Assembly: GCA_022360015.1 (NCBI GenBank)
Contig: JAKSDQ010000126.1
Span: 1-64,000, forward strand
DNA length: 64,000 bases
Direction of reading: 5' to 3'
Origin: Cytophagales bacterium
GTDB lineage: Bacteria; Bacteroidota; Bacteroidia; Cytophagales; Cyclobacteriaceae
In this document: positions 25,703 to 34,353 of the stretch, piece by piece
Numbering within the stretch: position 1 is the first letter of the stretch
How the letters are laid out: every line of letters starts with the position of its first letter
The notes under the pieces: model-generated
Database searches by the model: none
Seen by the model: only the letters and a program-made list of their open reading frames with translations
Told to the model about the DNA's origin: nothing
Translations under genes and position numbers: made by a program

Positions 25703-27358
25703 TTAATCATTTTGTTGCAAGGAAGGTTGTAAAATGATCTGTTGCTCCGGAATAAATTCAACTACTCTCGGGTGATTCGGCGGTATTTCAAAGAGCGCAT
25801 TGGTGCCATTTAAATGTGTTCCCGGATACCGGCGGTCCATGGTGCGTCCATTCCTGAATACGTCGAATTTACGATGGCCTTCGTAAGCCAGCTCCAGCCT
25901 GCGCTCCTCCAGAACAATATCCAGCACCGTTTTTCCCAAGGGGATATCACCCGGGGAATAGGTTGGAATGCCTGCTCTTTGCCGTATAATATTCACATTG
26001 TCAAGTGCCTCCTGATCCATACCTTTCTTGGCAAAGGCCTCGGCTTTTATCAGATACATCTCAGCCAAACGGGAAACTGTCGGGGACCACAGGTGCAAAT
26101 TGTTTTGCTGTAGGGAAGCTTTGAGTATATAGAATTTCGGATAGCCGTTACGCTTTTGCAAATCAAACCCTTTGGTAACATCCTGTCTCCCGTTGGGTCC
26201 GTTGAAGAAGTATACGGTCCTGCCATCCACTTCTTCGGACTCCACCGTGTAGGTAACCCCATTATCTTCAAACGTTGTTTCCACGCCGGTTTCCGTGATT
26301 GTTCTGAATTCGTAGCGGTAATCATCATTGACCCAGTATACCACGGGAATAGGCTCGCCATTTTCATCAAGCAGGTAGTCGGGGTCGATAAAGTTTCTTC
26401 TGGCGTCTTCTTCATTTTTATTGATCAGTTCGAGGTACGACCGCGAAGCATGCATCTCACCCCAGCCAACACCATCTATCGTGGCATAAAATGATCCAAT
26501 CGTAAACCAGTTGTCACCAGGCGCCAAAAGATCGGATTCGGAATTTAATGTCACACTGAAAATAGCCTCTTCATTTTCCGTTGGGGTCAGCGTGTTCATT
26601 ACAGAAAAACGATCTGTGGACAACAAGCTGTATTCACCGGAATTAATCACAAGGTCAGCATATGTTTCAGCATTATCATTGTCTTCCATATACAAGTAAA
26701 CCCTTGCCAGTAGCGCCTGCGCCGCCTCTTTTGAGGCAAAAGAAGCTCCCTTGTTGATGGTCATCAAAGACTCGGCTTTTTGTAAATCACCGATGACCTG
26801 GTCGTACACTTCCTGAACGGTGTTTCTATCCGGCCTGTCATCGGTGTCTGAGGACAGTTTTACAGGAATAGAAAGGTTTGACGCTCCCTGGTTATAAGGC
26901 CGGCCGAACACATTTCCCATCTGAAAAAATACCAGTGCCCTCAGGTAGTAATTCTCTCCGAGTAACTGGTCCGTTTCGGGCGAGTCCCCTTCCCGGATCT
27001 TTTCGATCATGAGGTTGCAGCCTACGATGATTTTATAGGAATTTCTCCAAAAACGATCCACCCTGGAGTTTGTGGTAATGGCCTGGTAATTATATAGAAA
27101 GAAAAGATTGTCGGACGTACCGCCACTTAATGCCACATTGTCGCCGGGGTACTCAGATATTCTGTGCAAATCGTCGATCCATCCGTCGAAGCCTATATCG
27201 CCTTTGAGTAAAGCGTAGTTTCCCAACGTAGCGGTTTCTATCGAACCTGGATCGGAGAATAGCTCATCAACTGAAATCTGGTTGTACGGATCGCGGTCCA
27301 GGTCGCATGAGACAGCCAATAAAACAACGATTGGTAATATTGTTAACAGCTTTTTCAT
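25703..27358 (-). CDS. SusD/RagB-family surface glycan-binding lipoprotein
   Basis: A 551-residue SusD-like lipoprotein with lipobox LLAVSC (Cys18). The N-terminal domain includes LLGENYYLRALVFFQMGNVFGRPY and the TPR-like AAQALLARVYLYMEDNDNAETYADLVI. The C-terminal SusD domain ends with the family signature VLEERRLELAYEGHRKFDVFRNGR. Normal length for the family. It lies 20 bases after the SusC gene (27379) on the same strand and would form the lid of that transporter. A terminator-like hairpin follows at 25666-25691. Confidence 0.95.
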   Translation of the reverse strand: MKKLLTILPIVVLLAVSCDLDRDPYNQISVDELFSDPGSIETATLGNYALLKGDIGFDGWIDDLHRISEYPGDNVALSGGTSDNLFFLYNYQAITTNSRVDRFWRNSYKIIVGCNLMIEKIREGDSPETDQLLGENYYLRALVFFQMGNVFGRPYNQGASNLSIPVKLSSDTDDRPDRNTVQEVYDQVIGDLQKAESLMTINKGASFASKEAAQALLARVYLYMEDNDNAETYADLVINSGEYSLLSTDRFSVMNTLTPTENEEAIFSVTLNSESDLLAPGDNWFTIGSFYATIDGVGWGEMHASRSYLELINKNEEDARRNFIDPDYLLDENGEPIPVVYWVNDDYRYEFRTITETGVETTFEDNGVTYTVESEEVDGRTVYFFNGPNGRQDVTKGFDLQKRNGYPKFYILKASLQQNNLHLWSPTVSRLAEMYLIKAEAFAKKGMDQEALDNVNIIRQRAGIPTYSPGDIPLGKTVLDIVLEERRLELAYEGHRKFDVFRNGRTMDRRYPGTHLNGTNALFEIPPNHPRVVEFIPEQQIILQPSLQQND

Positions 27359-27378
27359 TTTGTATGATTCATTTTTCG

Positions 27379-30324
27379 TTAAAATGACAGATTAATTCCC
27401 AAAACATATCTCCTTGGGATCGGATAGCTTAAATTAGCCCGTCCGGATAACCCTCGTTGTGCGTCGTTAGGATCGCCGGTGATCGCAGGATCTACGCCCG
27501 AAAAATCGGTAATGGTCAAGAGGTTGTCACCGGACAAATAGATTTTGGCATTGCTGATGCCCAGGTTATTCAAAACATTTGCCGGTAAGGTGTAGGCAAG
27601 GGTGATATTCTGCATCCTGATATAACTTGCTTCCTCCAGGTAACGGGAAGAGGGCTTGTTAGAATTGTTATTGCCGCCTTCCACTGCTCTGGGATGTGTG
27701 GCATTATCACCCGGGTTGGTCCACCTGGACCATCCGTCGGCTAAAACCTGTTGGTTAAAGGTGGGGTAAAAACCATCGGAATCAAACAGTTCCCTGGAGG
27801 CATTGTAAATATATCCTCCTTTTGAAAAATTAAAATTGGCATTCAATGACAGGTTTTTGTAACTCAACCCGGTATTAAAACCTCCTATGAAATCAGGCGT
27901 CGAGCTTTCAATTATCTGCAGCGTTGCTTCATTCCAGTTGTTGGTTTGGGTGATTTCCCCTGTATCCGGATCTACTACTTCCCACAACGGGTCACCGGTT
28001 TCAGGATCTACGCCCAGCCATTTGCGTGTATACCAGGAGTTGGAATCATCACCCACACTAAATATTTTTGATCCTCTGGGTATCTCCGTTTGACCATCAA
28101 ACAACTCCGTAATCTCATTTCTGTTGATACCGATGTTAAAGCCGGCAAACCAATTAAAAGTATTGCTCCGGATGATGTCAGCATTCAGGGTAACCTCAAA
28201 TCCCGTATTTTTCAAACCACCGACATTTTCCCAAAAACCACTAAAGCCGGTGATGTCGGGCAAATTAACAAAATAAAGCAGATCTGAAGTATTTTTGTTA
28301 TAGTATTCAAAAGTAGCATTCACCCGGTCGAAAATTCTGGTGTCTATGGCAATATTGGTTTCAAATGATTTTTCCCAGCCAAGATCCGGATTCCCGAATT
28401 GATCTAAAACAGCGGCAGGTATGGCATCATATTGTGTGTTTAACCGGTATGTTCCCTGGTAAGGATACAGCGATGAAGGCCTGTTACCGACAGAACCATA
28501 GCTAACCCGCAATTTAAGTTCGTTAACAGCACTGCTATTGAAAAAATCCTCGTGATGAATATTCCATCCGGCGCCCAGGGCAAAGAAAATTCCATACCGG
28601 CTGTCAGGGCCGAAATTGGAGGCGCCGTCCCTCCGGATAGATGCTTTGGCGAAATATTTGTTGCTGTATGAATAATCTGTTGCCAGAAAAAATGATTGCA
28701 GTGCGTAATCATTTTGAAAACCACTGATCCCACCCGGTGTTGTGGTAATATTCAGGATTTCACCGCCTGCAATAAAGCCCTGCCCGGTTGCGCCGAGGTC
28801 TTCGTATTCATAATCATTATATTCAAAGCCCGCCAGTACCGATACCTGATGCGCTCCGAATTCACGGGAGTACTGTAACATCTGTGTGGCCAACCGGGTA
28901 AGTCTTCTCGCGGTAAAATCATTTAAACTACCCCGGGTGGCCTCTCCTGAAATGGATCTCGGGTCGGTATAAATCTTCCGGTCAAAATCGTACAAGGTGA
29001 AATTGTTGATAGACCTAAAAAGCAAATCCGGCAGTAATTGATACTCGAAATCAAAATTGCCACTCATGTTAAAGGTTTTGCTGGATGTGTAATTCCACTG
29101 AAGATCGTAAAAATAGTTGCGCTGGTCCCTGCCTATCCAGGTGGGAGACTCCTGTGCATTGATCGCATTTCCGTCTTCATCGAAAGGCAGATCCCAGGGC
29201 AAATTAAGATATAATTCGTACCTGGGATGCTCTGCCTGACGATCCCTTTCATCAAAACTAAATGATAATTTCGGCATGAGTTTTAGTTTATCTGTTATTT
29301 GATAATCCAGGTTCATACGAAGCGTATAACGATCCAAATCATTTCCTTTGATGGTTCCTGACTCAGTGTAGTACCCACCATTCATAAATAAACTCAGCTT
29401 CTCGGTTCCACTGGTAAACGAAATGTTATGATCCTGGACGATACCTGTTTGGGTACCTCCTTCTATCCAATCATAATCCCTCGCCAACAGTTCCTCACTG
29501 AACCAGGGTTGAGAGTTATTGAAAAGCTCATGGTAATCATACAGTTGCTGAGCGTTCATTACCTCAAAATTACCGTCATTAAATTCATTTACCCCAAATC
29601 TTGTGCTGAACGTGATCTCGCTCTTACCTGCCGTGCCTCGTTTTGTTGTTACGATAACTACCCCATTGGCGCCCCTGGAACCATAAAGAGAAGTTGCGGA
29701 TGCATCCTTTAACACCGAAATAGATGCTACGTCATTCGGATTCAAAACAGGCGTGGTGTGTTGAATGACCCCATCCACAACCCAGAGCGGAACCACACTT
29801 CCGTTCAGAGAAGCTGCCCCTCTTATCAAAATTTCGGGAACTCCTCCGGGGGCACCGCTTGTCGGTGCGATCTGCACACCTGCAGCTTTTCCCTGTAGCA
29901 TGGACGAAACATCGGGAGTGGTGATGTCGGTTAGTCTTTCGGCGCTTACGGTGGCCACCGAGGAGGTAATTTCTTCCCTGGTTTGGGTGCTATAGGCCAC
30001 CACCACAATCTCCTCCAGTTGAGCAATATCCTCAGAGAGTAATATATTGATAACGGTTTGGCCATTAACCGGAACTTCCCGGGATACATATCCCAGCGAA
30101 CGAAACACTAAAACCGAACCGCCGGTCACACTTATCGTGTATTTGCCGTCGGCATCTGTGGCTACGCCATTGGTCGTGTTTTTTTGAATTACATTTACCC
30201 CCGGAAGCGGGGAGCCTGTTTCAGCATCTGTCACTGTGCCTGTTATGTTGATTTGTTGGGCCTGCAATGAGTAAGCAGTCATCAACATAAGTGAAAATAA
30301 TCCTTTTGTAAATAGTTGTTTCAT
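27379..30324 (-). CDS. SusC/RagA-family TonB-dependent outer-membrane transporter (no STN domain)
   Basis: A 981-residue SusC. The signal peptide (MKQLFTKGLFSLMLMTAYSLQAQQ) is followed directly by the carboxypeptidase-regulatory-like domain (ITGTVTDAETGSPLPGVNV), then the plug (VATVSAERLTDITTPDVSSM, SVLKDASATSLYGSRGANGV) and a barrel ending RRYVLGINLSF. Unlike the SusC proteins at 3805 and 41185 it has no STN domain, which fits control by the divergent HTCS (32089-36159) rather than by a sigma/FecR pair. Partner SusD is encoded 20 bases downstream; a GH109-type enzyme gene lies 81 bases upstream. Confidence 0.95.
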   Translation of the reverse strand: MKQLFTKGLFSLMLMTAYSLQAQQINITGTVTDAETGSPLPGVNVIQKNTTNGVATDADGKYTISVTGGSVLVFRSLGYVSREVPVNGQTVINILLSEDIAQLEEIVVVAYSTQTREEITSSVATVSAERLTDITTPDVSSMLQGKAAGVQIAPTSGAPGGVPEILIRGAASLNGSVVPLWVVDGVIQHTTPVLNPNDVASISVLKDASATSLYGSRGANGVVIVTTKRGTAGKSEITFSTRFGVNEFNDGNFEVMNAQQLYDYHELFNNSQPWFSEELLARDYDWIEGGTQTGIVQDHNISFTSGTEKLSLFMNGGYYTESGTIKGNDLDRYTLRMNLDYQITDKLKLMPKLSFSFDERDRQAEHPRYELYLNLPWDLPFDEDGNAINAQESPTWIGRDQRNYFYDLQWNYTSSKTFNMSGNFDFEYQLLPDLLFRSINNFTLYDFDRKIYTDPRSISGEATRGSLNDFTARRLTRLATQMLQYSREFGAHQVSVLAGFEYNDYEYEDLGATGQGFIAGGEILNITTTPGGISGFQNDYALQSFFLATDYSYSNKYFAKASIRRDGASNFGPDSRYGIFFALGAGWNIHHEDFFNSSAVNELKLRVSYGSVGNRPSSLYPYQGTYRLNTQYDAIPAAVLDQFGNPDLGWEKSFETNIAIDTRIFDRVNATFEYYNKNTSDLLYFVNLPDITGFSGFWENVGGLKNTGFEVTLNADIIRSNTFNWFAGFNIGINRNEITELFDGQTEIPRGSKIFSVGDDSNSWYTRKWLGVDPETGDPLWEVVDPDTGEITQTNNWNEATLQIIESSTPDFIGGFNTGLSYKNLSLNANFNFSKGGYIYNASRELFDSDGFYPTFNQQVLADGWSRWTNPGDNATHPRAVEGGNNNSNKPSSRYLEEASYIRMQNITLAYTLPANVLNNLGISNAKIYLSGDNLLTITDFSGVDPAITGDPNDAQRGLSGRANLSYPIPRRYVLGINLSF

Positions 30325-30405
30325 TGATTTAATTTAGATTAATACTAGTTTGCGGCTGAGAGGTCAATAGCCTTTTTCATGTTTTCGGCTAGTTTCCATT
30401 GTATC

Positions 30406-31770
30406 TCAAAAACTATCTTTTATCCACTCATACTGTTTTCTCGTTATCCATTTCCCCCTTGTAAAATCGGGGAAATACTGGGGTTCGCCGTTGTTTTCAA
30501 TTGACATTTCTGACAAGGGGGTAACAGCACTCCAGGCTGCGGCATCATATGCATCCATTGGTGGGGCAATGTTCTGTTTTGCGGATTCCACAAATGCATT
30601 AAGTACAAAGAAGTCCATACCACCGTGACCTGCTCCTGTAGCAAGCGCGCCATATCTTTGCCATAATGGGTGGTCATATTGCTGCAACCACTTATCGGCT
30701 GTATCCCATTGATGAGGTTTTGATTTTCCCTCGATGTAAATCCTGTTGCCGTCCACTTCCCATAATCCATTGACTCCCTGCACCCGGAATCCCAATGAAT
30801 AGGGTCTGGGTAAATTGCAATCGAGGGTAACAATGATGGTTTCTCCATGTGTTGTTTCAATAGTGGTAGTGATAACATCACCCTGTTTCCATTTTAATTG
30901 GGCATTAGGATGATCTGCCCCACCCTTAGGGTGGTTGATGATGTAATCATGTAAACCCAACGCTTTGGAGGCATGTGAAGTCAGCGAAACAAACCTATTG
31001 CCTCTGTTGATGTCAGCCATGGCAGCAACAGGGCCTAATCCGTGCGTTGGATAAACATCGGCATTTCGCAACAAAGAATGCCTGGTACGCCATTTGGATT
31101 CGGAGATACCTTTTTCACCAAACTCTACCCCACTGCCATAGGCACTTTTACCATCATTTAACTTGACCCCTCTCAAGTCGTGCTGATAGCCACACCTGAA
31201 ATGTAAGAGTTCCCCGAAAACACCCGCCCTTACCATGTTCAGTACGGCAAGGACATCCCTTCTATAATTCACGTTCTCCAAAATCATCAGGTGCGTCCCT
31301 GTTTGTTCATGCGTATTTACCAGATCCCAACATTCTTCCAGCGTGTTGGCAGCAGATACTTCCAGGCCTGTATATTTCCCTGCCAGCATGGCATCTTTGG
31401 CCATCCGTGTGTGCCATAGCCATGGAGTGGCTATGATGACAGCATCCACATCACTCAAAGCCAGCAGGTTTCTATAGTCGTATGCTCCGGCACTGAAAAC
31501 GCTGGGCTTTTTGTGTCCTGATTCAGCAATTTTTTTTAGCCCGATCGAGATTCTCCCGGGGTCTATGTCGCAAATTGCCCTGATGACGACATCATCTCTC
31601 AGTAGCAGGTTATTCAGGTGATTCGTACCTCGAAGCCCCACGCCGATAATGCCGACCCTTAACTGGTCTGGTTTTCTGCTGAATCCATAGGTAAACATAG
31701 GTGATACCGAAATACCTGCACCTGCTATGGCTGTTTGTTTTATAAAATTTCTTCTGGTAGTATCGCGCAT
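30406..31770 (-). CDS. GH109-type NAD-dependent glycosidase (alpha-N-acetylgalactosaminidase-like), Tat-exported
   Basis: A 454-residue Gfo/Idh/MocA-fold protein closely resembling GH109 enzymes, which use a bound NAD in an oxidation-elimination glycosidase mechanism. The N-terminus carries a twin-arginine signal (TTRRNFIKQT, Arg6-Arg7). The NAD-binding loop is VGIIGVGLRG (about 39-48). The GH109 hallmarks are present: LENVNYRRDVLAVLNMVR (165-181), the GYQHDLRG block, and YPTHGLGP with Tyr240 and His243 at the proposed active site. Known members remove terminal alpha-N-acetylgalactosamine, but family substrates vary. It heads the minus-strand PUL and is its only recognisable enzyme. Tat export delivers the folded, NAD-loaded enzyme to the periplasm, where the SusC product would arrive. 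Confidence 0.85.
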   Translation of the reverse strand: MRDTTRRNFIKQTAIAGAGISVSPMFTYGFSRKPDQLRVGIIGVGLRGTNHLNNLLLRDDVVIRAICDIDPGRISIGLKKIAESGHKKPSVFSAGAYDYRNLLALSDVDAVIIATPWLWHTRMAKDAMLAGKYTGLEVSAANTLEECWDLVNTHEQTGTHLMILENVNYRRDVLAVLNMVRAGVFGELLHFRCGYQHDLRGVKLNDGKSAYGSGVEFGEKGISESKWRTRHSLLRNADVYPTHGLGPVAAMADINRGNRFVSLTSHASKALGLHDYIINHPKGGADHPNAQLKWKQGDVITTTIETTHGETIIVTLDCNLPRPYSLGFRVQGVNGLWEVDGNRIYIEGKSKPHQWDTADKWLQQYDHPLWQRYGALATGAGHGGMDFFVLNAFVESAKQNIAPPMDAYDAAAWSAVTPLSEMSIENNGEPQYFPDFTRGKWITRKQYEWIKDSF

Positions 31771-32088
31771 TGGGAATAGTCAATGGATTTAAAAATGAAC
31801 ATCCTGTTATTTTTCATCAGTGATTAAAAATGACACATTTACTTTAAAAGAAGGTTGACGTTTTAAGCGATTATGTGGATTTTTTAAAGGAATTTCACCC
31901 GATGACAATTTTATACCCCTTTTTGCCGAATTTACATACCTTGCCCGGTATGGTACCCTGATCATTAAGAATAAATTTTATTGATATCTTTGTAACCGGG
32001 CTGTTCTGTTTTTAAAAAGCAGGTTTAGTTTTATGCGGATCTTTACCCATGAAGGGGCCATTGGGGTAACAGCATACAAAGATTTTAA
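31771..32088. other. Divergent regulatory region between GH109 PUL and HTCS
   Basis: A 318-base gap between divergently transcribed genes that should hold the PUL promoter (minus) and the HTCS promoter (plus), and probably the HTCS AraC-domain binding site. I see no clear direct repeat of the kind expected for an AraC-type operator. The only promoter-like element is listed separately at 31985. Confidence 0.4.
31985..31992 (+). promoter_or_regulatory. Candidate -7 element (TAnnTTTG) of the HTCS promoter
   Basis: TATCTTTG matches the Bacteroidota primary-sigma -7 consensus TAnnTTTG exactly and lies about 97 bases before the HTCS start. I see no clear -33 TTTG element at the right distance, so this is a candidate only. 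Confidence 0.3.
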
Positions 32089-34266
32089 ATGAATTCCATG
32101 AAACATTCCATACTGGTGGGTTGCTTCTTGTTTTATCCATTGTTATTGATCGGGCAGGATTCACCCAATTTTATGCACATTGCGCCCACGTACAATGGGA
32201 AAACCATTGCCCCATTTGTCAGTGTGGAAGGATTCCTCGGACAAATCTGGATGGCGCAGAGTTCAGGAGTTTATGTATATAATGGGTACAACTTTATATT
32301 AACTCCTACACACAAGGTTTTCCCGGGAACGAAACGCAGTGATGGCATCAAAAAAATGATGCTCGACCATAACAAAAATATTTGGTTTTTATCCTACCAG
32401 GGTATGGTTTCGAGGCGCAACACAGCCGGACGGTTTGAAGAAATAATACCACCGTTAAAAACCCGGATTTCTACCATCCACACCACAGCAAACGGCATAT
32501 GGCTCAGTACCAACAAGGGAACGATATATAGATATGGTGAGTCAAAAATCGACAGTGTTACAACTATCGACGGTGTCGACGCCAACCTTACGGAAATACA
32601 AAGCATTGCGTTAAGTAGCTCAAATGAATTGTATGTAAGTACCAATAATGGAAAAGTCTTTGTTTATGCTTTGAATACAGGGGAAATTGGTGAAGTCCGT
32701 GGTCCATTTACAGATTATCCGGGATCACTGGTTATCACATTTGACAAAAAAGGACATCTTTGGATAGGCACTGAAAATTTTGGCCTGTATGTATATGCCC
32801 CTGAAAGCAGGCAGTTTATAGAGGACTCAATTTTTAGTAGTAACCGTTACAATATTACAAACGAATTGTTTCTCGTCTTGTATTGTGATAGCCAGGGAGT
32901 AATCTGGGGAGGTACCGATGGAGGAGGTTTGTATAAGGTTAATCCTGATGATGGACAGATTCAACTGTTTACTCACCATGCTAATAATAGATTCTCTTTG
33001 AGCAGCAACACGATCATGGACATCAATGAAGATAGCCACAACAACATGTGGATACTGACAAATTATGGCAACATAAACATTTTGCCCAACCTCGATAGTA
33101 ATGTGGCCTATCATGAAGGTTCCGCCAGTAATACCCCTTCTAGGGTACTGTCCGTTCACAAAGATTTAAATGGTGAGCTGTGGATCGGTACTGACGGTTC
33201 AGGGCTCACAAGAGTCATCACCAGCTCAGATGGCACCTCTACCGAAACTCAATATTTTGATCATGATGGCTTAAATAAAGGGTTTTATGTACAATCTATC
33301 GCCGAAGATGACCGGTCAAATATATGGTTTGGCACGTATAAAAATGGGCTGTGGCATTATGATTTGCAAAAGGACAAGTTTAAACACATCCCGATATTGA
33401 ATTCAAAACAACAGGTGGCTACGGATGTCAGAACTATCTTCAGGGATTCAAAGCAGCGGTTGTGGGTTGGTTCCAATATTTCACTCAATGTGTATTCAAG
33501 TGATCGAAAAATGCTGGCATCGTTTGAAAACAATACGCATGGGTTGAAGGGACCAATATTGGAAAGTATGATCGAAGATGAAAAAGGTAACCTCTGGCTC
33601 GGCTATTTCAAGGGAGGACTGTTTGAGTTCAATGAAGACCCGGGCGTCCTTCAAAATTCATCTTTTACAAGACACACTTACTGCGACGAAAAGGCAGAAT
33701 ACAATAAGACTTACGGAATCAAGAGTATGGCGGCAGACGGTCACGGGACTTTATGGTTAATCGATTCCCAAAGCAAACTATCGAAATTCCGAACCGCTGA
33801 CAAAACATATGATTTATCAGAGCTTTTAGACAATACCGTCGCACAATCCATACTTGTTGAGAACAAATACAACATTTGGATAAGTACCAACAACGGGCTG
33901 GTCCATTTAAATGATGAGGACTCCGTTATAAAAACCTATTATAAAACCGATGGATTCCAGGACGATTTTTTTCTTCCAAGAAGTGCTTTTAAAGATCAAA
34001 AAGGGCTTTTATATTTTGGAGGGGTCAAAGGTCTCAATTATTTTGACCCCAAAAAAATACATAAAAAAGAATCCTCGGCAAGGTTACATATCAACGACAT
34101 TGAAATTTTAAACCGCCCTGCGAGCTCTTTGATTCCTGACCAAATCAGTTCGGGGGTCTATAATGCTGACGACCTAAAATTAAAGTTCGATCAGTCCTCA
34201 TTTTCTTTCAGGTTTTCAGCCATTGATAACATTTTAAGTTCAAATTATTTTTATGCTTACAGGTAG
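32089..34266 (+). CDS. Hybrid two-component system (HTCS), N-terminal sensor part; gene split by TAG
   Basis: 725 residues forming the periplasmic sensor of an HTCS. A signal peptide (about 1-24) is followed by two seven-bladed beta-propellers made of Reg_prop repeats (NKNIWFLSYQGMVSR, GHLWIGTENFGLYVY, GELWIGTDGSGLTRV, SNIWFGTYKNGLWHY, GNLWLGYFKGGLFEF). The start of the Y_Y_Y Ig-like domain then reads KFDQSSFSFRFSAID...NYFYAYR. The chain stops at TAG 34264-34266 in the middle of Y_Y_Y, where the family normally continues YR-Leu-x-GF. The reading frame goes on without any shift as KGFNDEWIPTQ into the kinase half. The whole gene would be 32089-36159 (1356 codons). It is divergent from the GH109/SusCD PUL, its presumed target. 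Confidence 0.92.
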   Translation: MNSMKHSILVGCFLFYPLLLIGQDSPNFMHIAPTYNGKTIAPFVSVEGFLGQIWMAQSSGVYVYNGYNFILTPTHKVFPGTKRSDGIKKMMLDHNKNIWFLSYQGMVSRRNTAGRFEEIIPPLKTRISTIHTTANGIWLSTNKGTIYRYGESKIDSVTTIDGVDANLTEIQSIALSSSNELYVSTNNGKVFVYALNTGEIGEVRGPFTDYPGSLVITFDKKGHLWIGTENFGLYVYAPESRQFIEDSIFSSNRYNITNELFLVLYCDSQGVIWGGTDGGGLYKVNPDDGQIQLFTHHANNRFSLSSNTIMDINEDSHNNMWILTNYGNINILPNLDSNVAYHEGSASNTPSRVLSVHKDLNGELWIGTDGSGLTRVITSSDGTSTETQYFDHDGLNKGFYVQSIAEDDRSNIWFGTYKNGLWHYDLQKDKFKHIPILNSKQQVATDVRTIFRDSKQRLWVGSNISLNVYSSDRKMLASFENNTHGLKGPILESMIEDEKGNLWLGYFKGGLFEFNEDPGVLQNSSFTRHTYCDEKAEYNKTYGIKSMAADGHGTLWLIDSQSKLSKFRTADKTYDLSELLDNTVAQSILVENKYNIWISTNNGLVHLNDEDSVIKTYYKTDGFQDDFFLPRSAFKDQKGLLYFGGVKGLNYFDPKKIHKKESSARLHINDIEILNRPASSLIPDQISSGVYNADDLKLKFDQSSFSFRFSAIDNILSSNYFYAYR
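34264..34266 (+). other. In-frame amber codon inside the HTCS gene
   Basis: TAG follows TATGCTTACAGG (YAYR) and precedes AAAGGGTTTAATGACGAGTGG (KGFNDEW) in the same frame. In Y_Y_Y domains this residue is commonly Leu, so a TTG to TAG change is the simplest explanation. No insertion or deletion is needed. Confidence 0.9.
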
Positions 34267-34353
34267 AAAGGGTTTAATGACGAGTGGATACCTACACAAA
34301 CCACACGTGTAGCGACCTATACCAACATTCCACCGGGCAGCTATACTTTTCAG

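Noticed and set aside
34264-34266. TAG in the HTCS as evidence of stop-codon reassignment
   Set aside because: TAG is the normal terminator of several intact genes here (PepSY at 20660-20662, YHS at 48658-48660, SSS symporter at 58270-58272), so general recoding is not supported.
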